NCBI GenBank assembly: GCA_963803155.1
Contig: CAWDMN010000029.1
Location: 1 to 57,776, forward strand
Source of the DNA: CAWDMN01 sp963803155
GTDB lineage: Bacteria > Acidobacteriota > Terriglobia > Versatilivoradales > Versatilivoraceae
Direction of reading: 5' to 3'
DNA length: 57,776 nt
A program made the translations under genes and the position numbers. The notes beneath the pieces were generated by a model. That model ran no database searches. It had not been told where the DNA came from and saw only the letters and a program-made list of their open reading frames with translations. Each line of letters starts with the position of its first letter. Position 1 is the first letter of the stretch. Positions 17,083 through 25,866 of the stretch are shown one piece after another.

Positions 17083-19254
17083 TCAGATTTTCCGGATTTC
17101 CAGCCAGTGCTGGACTCTTCCCGAAAGCGACAAAACCAAGCTGGTATCCAGAACCGCCAGCACCTGGGTCCCTTGATAAATTTTTTCGAGACCCTCTTCT
17201 GAGCGGCTCACCGAATAAATGGGAACAACCCACCAATCCACCGGCCGTTCAAAGCAGAGCTGAACTTCCACTCTCCGCCAACCATCGATGAAACCGAAGC
17301 AGCGCCGTTTTTCAACCACCCCGCGCCAGCTCAGCCGCTCTTCAAAATCCCAGGAAAGATGAGAGTTCTCCCGGGCAAAGAGGGCTCGATCCCAGGATGT
17401 GGGCGCCAGGAAATTGATGACGTTTTCAATGCCGATCTTCTGGCCTTCCAGTCGGGAGAGATCTCCTTGGAACCGAAGGTCGCAACAAATTTTCAGAGGC
17501 TCTCCTTCCAGGTGTAGTAGGCGGAATCCTTTGATTATTTCCAATCCCGTGTGCTGCTGTCCATCCCGCTGGCGCTGAGAAGCAAAATACCTCCAACCGG
17601 CTTTCTCATCCGCTTCCGGAGGAAAGCTGGCATAGGGGCCGGCGGCAAAGCGGCCTTGTTCTTCGAGGGTTTGCCGGTCATAATCCTCAAGATTCTTCCA
17701 CGCCGGAAAGAGATAAAGTCGAAAACAATGCTTCCCATGGCGGTCATAACGCAAAAACCGGTCCAGCTCGCGCTCCTGAGCGGTGAGATGATCGTGCCCC
17801 TGTTGGATTTCCCGATCCCCGCTCGCGCCCGCATTGCCCTCTAAAAAGCGGTGATAAAATTCCGGCTGCCTTTTCAGGGAATTGACGAGGGGAACCGCGC
17901 TGGGCTTAAAATCGAGTTCTCGCAAGGTCGCCCCATCAGCGACCTGAAAATAGGCCTCAGCCTGGGGATGATGGAATACCAATTCCTCCCGGCCGTCCCC
18001 GTCAAAATCCAACAGTTCCGACTCGGCTGGCGGCTCCAAATTTAATCCCATTTCCAGTTGATCCGACAAGCTGTTGGCTTTGATCAGATTGCCCAGCAAC
18101 TCGGTGCGCAGGTGCGGAGCATAAATGCCGCCAAACACGCCGTGCCAGTAGGCGTCATTGCATTGGGCCTTCAGCAGGCACTCTTGAGCTTCCCGCAATC
18201 CCGGCGTACTCGGGGGACAATGGGGCTGGATTCGATTGATACGCCGGTTCACCGCCAGCATCTTTTTATGGAGCAGATCCACTTCGGGATATTTTGCCAG
18301 GAAGTTCCTCCAATACCCGCCCCGAATGAAGGGAAGTAGCTGATCCGCATCGGGCTCATATTTCAACCGCTCGATACAGCGGTGTTGCCGCTCACGGTTC
18401 TGGCTCGGAAGGGCCCACTCCATCATTTCCGGATACGAAGCATTGGGGATGTACACTTTCCTCAGCGGTGGGAATGAATCAAGGTAGTCGGAGAGGCGGA
18501 TGATTTCAATCCAATCTCGATTTCGCTCCAACTCCTCGAAGAACCGGGCGAGCCAACGATCTTCGTAAACATGCTTGTAGGTTTTGGGCCAGGCGCCAAA
18601 TTTTTCCCCATCGTCCCCCATCACCACCAATGCGTTCTCCCGGCGTTCCGCAATTTTCCGCAGATAGTCGACCGTGACATAAGGGTCGGCGAAAGGGATG
18701 GTGTAACGCAGCTGTTTGCTTCCCGGAATTAATTTGAGAGTTCGTCCCTGTTCTTCGGTGATGAAATAGCCGGTCAAATCCCATGGTTCCAAACTGGCAT
18801 ACAAAAAATGACTCTCATCCAGAATCACATATTCAACTCCAGCTTGGTTCAAAACAGCCGCCAATGGCTGCTCCCATACCCTTTCGGCCAGCCAGGCTCC
18901 CCGCGGATTCTTCTGAAAGAGGGATTCCAAACGGAGGGCTAGTTGCCGCACCTGGGCTATCGCATTATCTTCGGGCAAAATGGGAAGAATCGGCTCGTAG
19001 TAACCCCCGCCCATTAATTCGATCCGCCCCTGTTGAATCAGATCGCGCAGCCGGTCAAAATAGTCCGGATGATTGGCCTCCAGCCAATCGATTAATATTC
19101 CAGAGTAGTGGAGGTTGAGTTTTACCAAGGGGAAAGAATCAAGGATTTCTAGAAACGGCAGATACGCTTTCTGGTAAGCGTCTTCAATTACACTGGGGAA
19201 ATTGCCCAACGGTTGGTGAGAGTGAAGAGCTAGAGCAAGATGTATTTTGTTCAT
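17083..19254 (-). CDS. GH57 4-alpha-glucanotransferase / alpha-amylase
   Basis: 723 residues. Acts on alpha-1,4-glucans such as glycogen or maltodextrin, cytoplasmic. GH57 motifs in order: HSHQP (11-15), GGGYYEP (82-88), WLAERVWE (121-128; Glu124 is the expected nucleophile) and MGDDGEKFG (212-220; Asp214 the expected acid/base). Spacing and numbering match the Thermococcus-type 4-alpha-glucanotransferase, and the C-terminal beta-rich half is like the DUF1925/DUF1926 region of that enzyme. The ATG at 19254 follows CGGGAATCGTA, a weak binding site. It is isolated from other glycogen genes here. Transglycosylation versus hydrolysis cannot be told from sequence. Confidence 0.9.
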   Translation of the reverse strand: MNKIHLALALHSHQPLGNFPSVIEDAYQKAYLPFLEILDSFPLVKLNLHYSGILIDWLEANHPDYFDRLRDLIQQGRIELMGGGYYEPILPILPEDNAIAQVRQLALRLESLFQKNPRGAWLAERVWEQPLAAVLNQAGVEYVILDESHFLYASLEPWDLTGYFITEEQGRTLKLIPGSKQLRYTIPFADPYVTVDYLRKIAERRENALVVMGDDGEKFGAWPKTYKHVYEDRWLARFFEELERNRDWIEIIRLSDYLDSFPPLRKVYIPNASYPEMMEWALPSQNRERQHRCIERLKYEPDADQLLPFIRGGYWRNFLAKYPEVDLLHKKMLAVNRRINRIQPHCPPSTPGLREAQECLLKAQCNDAYWHGVFGGIYAPHLRTELLGNLIKANSLSDQLEMGLNLEPPAESELLDFDGDGREELVFHHPQAEAYFQVADGATLRELDFKPSAVPLVNSLKRQPEFYHRFLEGNAGASGDREIQQGHDHLTAQERELDRFLRYDRHGKHCFRLYLFPAWKNLEDYDRQTLEEQGRFAAGPYASFPPEADEKAGWRYFASQRQRDGQQHTGLEIIKGFRLLHLEGEPLKICCDLRFQGDLSRLEGQKIGIENVINFLAPTSWDRALFARENSHLSWDFEERLSWRGVVEKRRCFGFIDGWRRVEVQLCFERPVDWWVVPIYSVSRSEEGLEKIYQGTQVLAVLDTSLVLSLSGRVQHWLEIRKI

Positions 19255-19285
19255 TACGATTCCCGAAGTAAATCAGAATGGACAT

Positions 19286-19326
19286 CAAGGTGGAACGCAC
19301 AAGTGTGACTAAGTCACCCATCGCGC
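19286..19326 (-). repeat. Dispersed repeat copy A
   Basis: On the minus strand it reads GCG...GGGTGACTTAGTCACAC..GTGCGTTC.ACCTTG. It is shared, with changes, with copy B at 25969-26010 on the plus strand (GGGGTGACTTCGTCACATAC then ACGCGTTCTAACTTG). The core GTGACTT-N-GTCAC is itself a near palindrome. Confidence 0.6.
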
Positions 19327-19470
19327 ATCGTCTGGCCAGCATCGTCTGCTAAGCCAGCGGCCACTGGCGACGGCGGTCACTCATGCCAGCTCCCCTTCTG
19401 CCTGGCCGGGACTTTCTTAGGAGCTGCCCATGCCAGCGCGGCCGACACAACAAGAAGATGAAACCGGGAT

Positions 19471-19547
19471 GATGGAGGCGGCCTGCCCTCAGGCCGCCTG
19501 AGCCAACTTGGCAAACTCAGACGGGGTGGGGGCACCCCGCCTCCATC
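19471..19547. repeat. Nested inverted repeat
   Basis: Outer arms GATGGAGGCGG and CCGCCTCCATC pair. Inside are AGGCGGCCTG / CAGGCCGCCT (10 bp, four-base loop, 19476-19499) and CGGGGTG / CACCCCG. Looks like a folded REP-type element. Confidence 0.65.
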
Positions 19548-19608
19548 CACGCTATTTTCTAGGGAGACATGCCCGCCCCGCTGGCTCAACAAGAGGATGA
19601 AAATCTCC

Positions 19609-19641
19609 AGACCTCACAGGTTTCCAAGACCTGTGAGGTCT
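19609..19641. repeat. 12-bp palindromic repeat ACCTCACAGG type
   Basis: AGACCTCACAGG, nine-base spacer, CCTGTGAGGTCT: perfect 12-bp stem. The motif (CCTCACAGG..CCTGTGAGG) is a known style of dispersed intergenic hairpin; no T-run follows. Confidence 0.75.
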
Positions 19642-19712
19642 CTCCACGATTTTCTAGTGAGAGTCTAACATTGAATTGGGCGCGTATCGAGTTAAGAGTG
19701 GCAGGCGGGTGT

Positions 19713-19835
19713 AATTCAAAGTGCGACGGGGCGAACCATTCACGTTGATCGGCTGAACTGAGCAATAGCCGGGCGGATGAGGCTCCCGTACATTCCATCC
19801 CTTGGCACACTCTCGATCCTGTCGCACTTTGAATT
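19713..19835. repeat. MITE-like segment with 15-bp perfect terminal inverted repeats
   Basis: AATTCAAAGTGCGAC (19713-19727) is the exact inverse of GTCGCACTTTGAATT (19821-19835). The 93-base interior has no open frame. No target-site duplication was evident at its edges, so mobility is only suggested. Confidence 0.55.
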
Positions 19836-19939
19836 CCCCCCCAGAAAGACTCGGGTAAGTTTAAATATGCTATTATGGCGGTGCTGAGAGCAGGGTCTCG
19901 GATCCTGACTATAAACACGATAGGGAGAGCCAATTCAAA

Positions 19940-20884
19940 ATGAGTGCACGAATTCTCGATGGGACTAAAATTGGCAACCAGATCAGGGAAGAAGTTAAAG
20001 CTAAAGTGGCAAAGTTGAAGGAAGCCGGAATCACGCCAGGATTGGCGGCGGTTCTGGTGGGGAATAACGCAGCCTCGCAGATTTATGTCCGCAATAAAAT
20101 CCGGACTTGCGAGGCCCTTGGGATCTACAGCGAATTTCTGCCGCTGCCTGAAGAAACGACAACCGCGGCGTTGCTTGCCCAAGTTCGGCAGCTGAATTCT
20201 TCGGAAAAAATCGATGGAATTCTAGTGCAATTGCCCCTGCCCAAACAGATCGACGAACAGGCGGTTCTGCTCGCTGTCGATCCCGCCAAAGACGTGGATG
20301 GCTTGCATCCGGTCAATGCGGGCTATCTGGCGTTGGGCCATGACGGTCTTTTCCCTTGCACTCCCTCCGGAGTGGTTGAGATCCTGCGACGTGAAAATAT
20401 CCCCATCAAAGGAAGCCGGGCCGTCATTGTGGGCCGCAGTAACTTGGTGGGAAAGCCGCTGGCATTTTTGCTGTTGAGAGAACACGCCACGGTGACCCTC
20501 TGTCATTCCCGAACCCGCGATTTGCCCGCGGTTTGTCGCGAAGCGGACATTCTCATCGCAGCCGTCGGGAAAGCCGGCATGATCACGGCGGATTATGTCA
20601 AACCGGGCGCCGTGGTCATCGATGTTGGAATTAATAAAATTCAGGGCGGCCAGTTGCCCAGCTTTTTGGAGGCCGATCCCTCACTTGTTCCTCAATACGA
20701 AAAGAATAAAACACAAGGGCGGGAGTACGTCTTAGGCGGGGACGTGAACTTCAGCAGTGTCTCCAAGGTAGCTAGTGCCATCACTCCCGTGCCCGGCGGC
20801 GTGGGCCCGCTTACTATCGCCATGCTGATGAAGAATACTGTCCGAGCCGCACAGTTGCGGCGGAAATCCGCAGGATTGTCATGA
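19940..20884 (+). CDS. folD: Bifunctional methylene-THF dehydrogenase/cyclohydrolase
   Basis: 314 residues. Converts 5,10-methylene-tetrahydrofolate to 10-formyl-tetrahydrofolate with NADP in one-carbon metabolism; cytoplasm. Visible: SQIYVRNKIRTCEALGI near residues 48-64 with the catalytic Lys, DGILVQLPLP, DPAKDVDGLHP, PCTPSGVVE, VGRSNLVGKPLA (dinucleotide-binding loop) and TPVPGGVGPLTIAMLM. The GREYVLGGDV segment is preceded by about 20 extra residues (PSLVPQYEKNKTQ) as in some family members. The start is set by GGGAGAG about 11 bases upstream. The stop overlaps the coaE start (ATGA), so the two are one operon. Confidence 0.96.
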   Translation: MSARILDGTKIGNQIREEVKAKVAKLKEAGITPGLAAVLVGNNAASQIYVRNKIRTCEALGIYSEFLPLPEETTTAALLAQVRQLNSSEKIDGILVQLPLPKQIDEQAVLLAVDPAKDVDGLHPVNAGYLALGHDGLFPCTPSGVVEILRRENIPIKGSRAVIVGRSNLVGKPLAFLLLREHATVTLCHSRTRDLPAVCREADILIAAVGKAGMITADYVKPGAVVIDVGINKIQGGQLPSFLEADPSLVPQYEKNKTQGREYVLGGDVNFSSVSKVASAITPVPGGVGPLTIAMLMKNTVRAAQLRRKSAGLS

Positions 20885-21504
20885 TGCGCGTTGCCTTGAC
20901 CGGAGGCATCGCCTCCGGCAAATCCACTGTCTGTGGGATGTTGGAAGAAAATGGCTGCCAAATTCTCGATGCGGACAAAATCGCTCATGAGTTAATATTG
21001 CCTGGCAATCCTTGTTACCAGCCCGTGGTGGAAGCCTTCGGGCGCGATATTCTGGCGCCGGACGGGCGAATTGACCGCTCCAAGTTAGGCAGGAGAGTAT
21101 TCAAAAGACCCGCGGAACTGGCCCGCCTCAATGAGATTATTCACCCGGAAGTGAAACATAAAATCTTGGCCTGTTTGGATGCTCTTTCACGGCAAATTCC
21201 AGCCCCGCGCGTGGTTGTGGATGCCTCGGTGCTCTTTGAGTCCGGATTTCATCAGGATTTTGAGTTTCTCATTGTAGTGACTTGCACATCTCAGCAGCAG
21301 TTGGAGCGTCTTCAACGAAGAAATGATCTGCCGGAATCTGAAGCGAGGCGCCGCATTTCAGCGCAATGGCCATTGGAAGAAAAGGCGCGGAGGGCCAATT
21401 TTATAATTGATAATTCCGGCCCCCTGGAAAATACCCGTTACCAGGTGGATTTACTTTTAGATTATCTCGGCTGGAAACCGCTGAATCAGCCCTCGATCGC
21501 ATGA
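20881..21504 (+). CDS. coaE: Dephospho-CoA kinase
   Basis: 207 residues. Last step of coenzyme A synthesis, phosphorylating the 3'-OH of dephospho-CoA with ATP. The Walker A loop GGIASGKST lies near residues 8-16, followed by DADKIAHEL and VVDASVLFES, matching the lid and substrate regions; NEIIHPEVK and RRNDLPESEARRRI also fit. The start overlaps folD's stop codon. A second ATG one codon later (20884) is equally possible. Pairing of folD with coaE is an operon oddity, sharing no pathway. Confidence 0.93.
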   Translation: MMRVALTGGIASGKSTVCGMLEENGCQILDADKIAHELILPGNPCYQPVVEAFGRDILAPDGRIDRSKLGRRVFKRPAELARLNEIIHPEVKHKILACLDALSRQIPAPRVVVDASVLFESGFHQDFEFLIVVTCTSQQQLERLQRRNDLPESEARRRISAQWPLEEKARRANFIIDNSGPLENTRYQVDLLLDYLGWKPLNQPSIA

Positions 21505-21649
21505 AATGGCTGAATATGCCGCATCGCACTGGGAGAATCTTTTAAAAAGGGCGGGATTTTTTATTTCCTTGGCGAAGATTTGGAAAAATGTTCAGGTCCC
21601 CCGCTCCGACAAGTAAAAATTCACAACGCTTCTGGAGGAGATTTTTGTC

Positions 21650-23548
21650 ATGACATGGAAGCTTTTGCGGCCCCTGAGTTTGCTTGCCTGCCTGATTGGA
21701 CTTTTTTTGACGAACCTCTGGGGGCAAGGGACACAGCGGGTGGTGGCAATTCAGGGTCGAACGGCGCCTGCCCAGGTTGCACCCGGCTCTCAATTTGAAA
21801 TCCAGCTGGAACTGAAAATTGCCCCGGGCTATCACATCAACGCCCATGTGCCTTCCTTGGAATACCTGATTGCGACTGAAGCCAAATTCGATCCTCTGCC
21901 GGAAATCACGGTGGGTGAAGTTCGATACCCCGCGCCCGTACAGCGGAAATTTGAGTTTTCGCCGGATCAGCCGCTCGCGGTGCTGGAAGGGAACGTATTT
22001 TTGAAGACCCCAGCCACTTTGGCTCCAAATATTAAATTGCCACAAGGCGAAAGCTCTCTTTTATTGAAGGCCAAAGTAACCGCGCAAGCCTGCAACGATT
22101 CACAATGTCTGGCTCCAGCTACCATCAAAGTGGAAATTCCGGTCGCTCTCGAGGGTAAAACTCCAACGCCGACTCTGCCCGCTTCAGCCGCCGCAAAATC
22201 GGAAGCAACACCTCCAGCGTCCGGAAGAATCGGGGAGCAGGTCTTGACCCCAACCTCCTCTTCCCCGCCGCCGGCTGGTGCACTGCGTCAATTTGGCGGA
22301 AGAGCCCAGCCCGATGCGCCAGCTAATCCGATCTCGAATATGATTTTGGGGAAAGGGTGGTTAGTCACGCTTCTTTTCGTGTTCCTCTCGGGGTTGGCGC
22401 TAAATACTACTCCTTGTGTTTATCCCATCATTCCCATCACGATCGGTTTTTTTGCCAACCAGAGCGAAGGACGTTTGAGCCGGACTTTTTTCATGGCCCT
22501 GTTATACGTGCTCGGGATGGCCACCACCTATTCGGTCTTGGGTGTGATTGCCTCGTTGACGAAGGGATTCTTCGGCGCCGCCCTGCAAAATCCGTTTGTT
22601 TTGATTTTTCTCGCATTATTGATGGTGGTTCTGGCCCTTTCCATGTTCGGCCTGTATGAATTCCAGATGCCGATGTTCTTAAGCCAGCTTGTTTCCCGCG
22701 GGACCCAGTCCTCCGGAGGAATGCTGGGCGCTCTGCTGATGGGGCTCACCATGGGAATTGTGGCTGCTCCCTGCATTGGCCCATTTGTGTTGGGTTTGTT
22801 GGTTCACGTTGGAACCAAGGGCGATCCGGTCTATGGTTTTTTCCTCTTCTTTGTTCTATCGATGGGTCTGGGACTTCCCTACTTGATCCTGGGGACCTTT
22901 TCAGGCTCGTTGCGTCGTCTTCCTCGTTCCGGGGTTTGGATGGTAACCGTGCGTCGAATCTTTGGCTTTGTGCTTTTGGGGATGGCGCTGTATTTCCTCA
23001 CCCCTTTGCTGGGAAATTCTTCGCGCTACGTTTTTGTCGCTTTCTTCCTCATGTCCGCGTTGTTCTTTCTATTCTTTGAAGCCAGCCGGGCTAAATCTCC
23101 ACAGTTTGCCTGGATCTTAAGGTTGATCGGCTTGGGGACATTGGCCGCGGCTATTTTCTTTTTGATTCCGGAGAGAAAAATCAGCCACATAGCTTGGCAA
23201 CCTTATAGCGTGGGAGCACTTCAGAACGCCAGACAAAAAGGTAAACCGGTCATGATCGATGCTTATGCGGATTGGTGCATCCCCTGCAAGGAACTCGATA
23301 AATTTACTTTCTCCGATCCTTCCATTCAGACTGAAGCCGCGGCATATGTTACGATGAAACTCGATCTTACGCGTCCCACCGCCGGAAGCGAAGCAACCAT
23401 GGCCAAAGATCAATTCGGCATCCAGGGCGTGCCCACCATACTTTTCTTTTCCCCCGCGGGTGAGGAACAGCGAAATCTCCGCCTGGAGGGATTTGAAAAA
23501 CCGGAACAATTTCTAAATCGAATGCGGCAATCCAGGAAACCACTCTAG
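21650..23548 (+). CDS. dsbD: Thiol:disulfide interchange protein DsbD-like
   Basis: 632 residues. Passes electrons from cytoplasmic thioredoxin across the inner membrane to periplasmic thiol proteins. Signal peptide (1-26); N-terminal immunoglobulin-like domain with CNDSQC at about 146; a Ser/Pro/Ala linker; eight membrane helices (about 235-500) with the two redox cysteines in NTTPCVYP (about residue 251) and VAAPCIGPF (about 373); and a C-terminal thioredoxin domain with WCIPC at about 541. Start supported by GGAGGAG nine bases upstream. It is followed by a TlpA-like lipoprotein, an obvious electron acceptor. Confidence 0.93.
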   Translation: MTWKLLRPLSLLACLIGLFLTNLWGQGTQRVVAIQGRTAPAQVAPGSQFEIQLELKIAPGYHINAHVPSLEYLIATEAKFDPLPEITVGEVRYPAPVQRKFEFSPDQPLAVLEGNVFLKTPATLAPNIKLPQGESSLLLKAKVTAQACNDSQCLAPATIKVEIPVALEGKTPTPTLPASAAAKSEATPPASGRIGEQVLTPTSSSPPPAGALRQFGGRAQPDAPANPISNMILGKGWLVTLLFVFLSGLALNTTPCVYPIIPITIGFFANQSEGRLSRTFFMALLYVLGMATTYSVLGVIASLTKGFFGAALQNPFVLIFLALLMVVLALSMFGLYEFQMPMFLSQLVSRGTQSSGGMLGALLMGLTMGIVAAPCIGPFVLGLLVHVGTKGDPVYGFFLFFVLSMGLGLPYLILGTFSGSLRRLPRSGVWMVTVRRIFGFVLLGMALYFLTPLLGNSSRYVFVAFFLMSALFFLFFEASRAKSPQFAWILRLIGLGTLAAAIFFLIPERKISHIAWQPYSVGALQNARQKGKPVMIDAYADWCIPCKELDKFTFSDPSIQTEAAAYVTMKLDLTRPTAGSEATMAKDQFGIQGVPTILFFSPAGEEQRNLRLEGFEKPEQFLNRMRQSRKPL

Positions 23549-23666
23549 GTGGCTGGATTGGCATGCATTTTAAAGCCAAGCAAATCTGTCGTAGGGAAGC
23601 GGAATGTTCGGTTATACTGGTTCTGGATCAACAGATCCCAAAGACCTTTTTGGGGGGCAAGGTGAT

Positions 23667-24203
23667 ATGAAAAAAATCAATTGGCGTGCGATCGGTATGA
23701 CACTTACAGTGGCCGGGCTATTCATGACTGGCGGCTGTTCCAGTTCCCGTCGCGGCCCGGGCGATACAGCGGAGGCCGGCAAACCGGCGCCTCAGTTCAT
23801 AGTGGCTGGCATTGATGGCAAGAATTTATCCCTTAAGGATTACAGCGGGAAAGTCTTGGTCATCAATTTTTGGGCTACCTGGTGCGGCCCTTGCCGCGAA
23901 GAGATTCCACACTTCACCAAGCTTTATTCCAGCTACAAATCCCGGGGCGTGGAGTTCCTCGGGATTTCCATGGATGATGGCGAATTGAATGAAGTGCGCG
24001 ATTTGGTAAAAGATTTCGGGCGCAATCAGCGCGTCGAGTATCCACTGGCCGTGGGAAATCCCGACGTGGCCAACGCCTTCGGGGGAGTTGCCAGTCTTCC
24101 CACGACTTTTGTGATTGATCGCAACGGGAAAATCATCAAGAAATATGCCGGATACTCTGAAGAGGTTACGCAGGATCTGGAATCCATTATTAAGAGTCTC
24201 TGA
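23667..24203 (+). CDS. TlpA-like thioredoxin lipoprotein
   Basis: 178 residues from the ATG at 23667 with a lipobox (FMTGGC) at the end of a signal sequence, so it should be anchored to the membrane outside the cytoplasm. The thioredoxin domain has WATWCGPC (CXXC at about residue 72), SLPTTFVID with the conserved cis-Pro loop, and the peroxiredoxin-like strand EFLGISMDD. A longer frame from 23604 would put the lipobox 40 residues deep and is less likely. It lies 118 bases after dsbD and may be reduced by it. Function probably thiol reduction in cytochrome c maturation or protein repair; the exact role is open. Confidence 0.88.
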   Translation: MKKINWRAIGMTLTVAGLFMTGGCSSSRRGPGDTAEAGKPAPQFIVAGIDGKNLSLKDYSGKVLVINFWATWCGPCREEIPHFTKLYSSYKSRGVEFLGISMDDGELNEVRDLVKDFGRNQRVEYPLAVGNPDVANAFGGVASLPTTFVIDRNGKIIKKYAGYSEEVTQDLESIIKSL

Positions 24204-24246
24204 GAAGCTGTCGAGTCAGCTTCATATTAAATAAATTAGGGATACT

Positions 24247-25413
24247 ATGTATTTGAAGATTCGTTTACGCACCTTCATCCTGACACTGATTCTGTCCATA
24301 TTGGCCGCTTTGTTGCTCGCCCATTTTTTCCAGCGGAGAAATCCGCGGGGCCCTTTTTTTACTGAAGGCCCTTCCGTAAAAGCCGCCGATAAACCCTATA
24401 TCCCTTCCAATGCGGATGAGGCGAATAACATTGAAATCTACAAACAGGTCAGCCCTGCCGTTGTCAATATCACTTCAACCACCATTAGTTTCGACTTTTT
24501 CTTTGACGCCATTCCACGACAGGGGGCCGGATCGGGCTCCATCATTGATGAAAATGGAAATATCCTGACCAATTACCACGTGATTGAAGGGGCGCGCCTG
24601 TTAGAGGTCACCCTCTCCGACAAATCCAAATTCAAGGCGAAGGTGGTTGGCACTGACCCATCCAACGATTTAGCCATTATCAAAATCGAACCTGGTAATA
24701 AACATTTGCAAAAAGTCCGTTTGGGCAGTTCAACCAATTTGCAGGTGGGGCAAAAAGTTCTGGCCATAGGCAATCCCTTCGGCTTCGAGGGCACTCTGAC
24801 TACCGGAATCATCAGCTCTTTGCACCGTTCCATTCGGGCCGAAAACGACAAGCTGATTGACGACATTATCCAAACGGATGCGGCCATCAATCCCGGCAAC
24901 TCTGGAGGGCCGCTGCTTAATGCCGCCGGGGAACAGATAGGCATCAATACCGCCATAATGTCACCCGCCGGAGGCAGCGTGGGAATCGGCTTCGCCGTTC
25001 CGATCAACACCGCCAAAAGCATCATCCCGGATTTAATGACCGAAGGGCGAGTCCGCCGCGCTTATGTGCGTCTTTATGGGTATGAGGTGACTTCGGAACT
25101 AGCTGAAACGCTCGAGCTTCCCGTCGGCCACGGATTCCTGGTGGCCAAGGTCGGTCCCAACGATTCCTTTGAACGGGCAGGTATTCATGGAGGAAGGCAG
25201 ACCTATCTGGTGGGGAATTCGATGATGATTCTGGGAGGTGATTTGATCGTCGAAGTTGACGGTCAACCCATCGATTCCAAGGCGCGCTTGGACCGGATCA
25301 TCGACAATAAACGGCCGGGAGAAAACATCCTCGTCAAACTTTACCGACAGGACCGAATGACCCAGGTGCGTGTCACTCTCATCGAGCGTGGTTTTCGGGG
25401 CGGAATTATCTGA
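24247..25413 (+). CDS. HtrA/DegP-family periplasmic serine protease
   Basis: 388 residues with an N-terminal membrane segment (about 10-27) acting as signal or anchor. The catalytic triad is His about 109 (TNYHVIE), Asp about 140 (SNDLAII) and Ser about 217 (GNSGGPLL). A single PDZ domain follows at about 265-385 (GFLVAKVGPNDSF, GDLIVEVDGQPI). Degrades misfolded envelope proteins in family members with this layout. It has one PDZ domain, as DegS has. Close behind the TlpA lipoprotein (43-base gap), so it may share its operon. Confidence 0.93.
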   Translation: MYLKIRLRTFILTLILSILAALLLAHFFQRRNPRGPFFTEGPSVKAADKPYIPSNADEANNIEIYKQVSPAVVNITSTTISFDFFFDAIPRQGAGSGSIIDENGNILTNYHVIEGARLLEVTLSDKSKFKAKVVGTDPSNDLAIIKIEPGNKHLQKVRLGSSTNLQVGQKVLAIGNPFGFEGTLTTGIISSLHRSIRAENDKLIDDIIQTDAAINPGNSGGPLLNAAGEQIGINTAIMSPAGGSVGIGFAVPINTAKSIIPDLMTEGRVRRAYVRLYGYEVTSELAETLELPVGHGFLVAKVGPNDSFERAGIHGGRQTYLVGNSMMILGGDLIVEVDGQPIDSKARLDRIIDNKRPGENILVKLYRQDRMTQVRVTLIERGFRGGII

Positions 25414-25470
25414 TCGGTTTGGCATGCCTCTATCCATTTTAATATTCTCAATGTTCGCGGGGTAATCGAA

Positions 25471-25866
25471 ATGGCCGCCAAAAGGATTTCATGGTTTAAC
25501 CTGCCAGTGATTTCAGCCTTGTCGCTGCTTCTGATTATTCTGCTAGTTTACAAATTTGGAAATTTCCGGCAGGAACGGGTGGTTAGGAATTTTATTCACG
25601 AGTTGCAGATGGGCAATTACCAAAAAGCCTATGAGATCTGGGGGCCTTCGGAGACTTATCCCTTCAAGGAGTTCATGAGAGACTGGGGGGGAGCCCCCAG
25701 TTATTACGGGCGGATTCGTGGCTACCACATCATCGATTCCAAAACCCACGGCAATGGAATAATCGTTTATGTGGAATTCGACCATTTGAAGAAGCCTGTG
25801 GCAATTTGGGTGGATTTGAAAAATCTTACTCTAGCTTTCTCCCCATTTGGCGATTTGAAGAAATGA
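25471..25866 (+). CDS. Small membrane-anchored hypothetical protein
   Basis: 131 residues. One membrane helix (about 12-30), then a soluble domain with VVRNFIHELQMGNYQKAYEIW, an alpha-helical start that resembles the cystatin/NTF2-like fold of small lipoprotein domains, and a beta-rich end. No family name can be given with certainty. It follows the HtrA gene by 57 bases on the same strand and could be an accessory factor of that protease; this is inference from position. Weak upstream purines (GGGGTAA) serve as binding site. Confidence 0.7.
   Translation: MAAKRISWFNLPVISALSLLLIILLVYKFGNFRQERVVRNFIHELQMGNYQKAYEIWGPSETYPFKEFMRDWGGAPSYYGRIRGYHIIDSKTHGNGIIVYVEFDHLKKPVAIWVDLKNLTLAFSPFGDLKK

Larger units (their letters stand above)
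19255..19939. other. Repeat-dense intergenic region
   Basis: 680 bases between the GH57 gene and folD with at least four inverted or dispersed repeats (19286-19326, 19471-19547, 19609-19641, 19713-19835) and two similar words CAACAAGAAGATGAAA and CAACAAGAGGATGAAAA. No gene. The folD promoter is not obvious, but an AT-rich TAAATATGCTATTAT stretch at about 19860-19875 could hold a -10 box. Confidence 0.6.
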
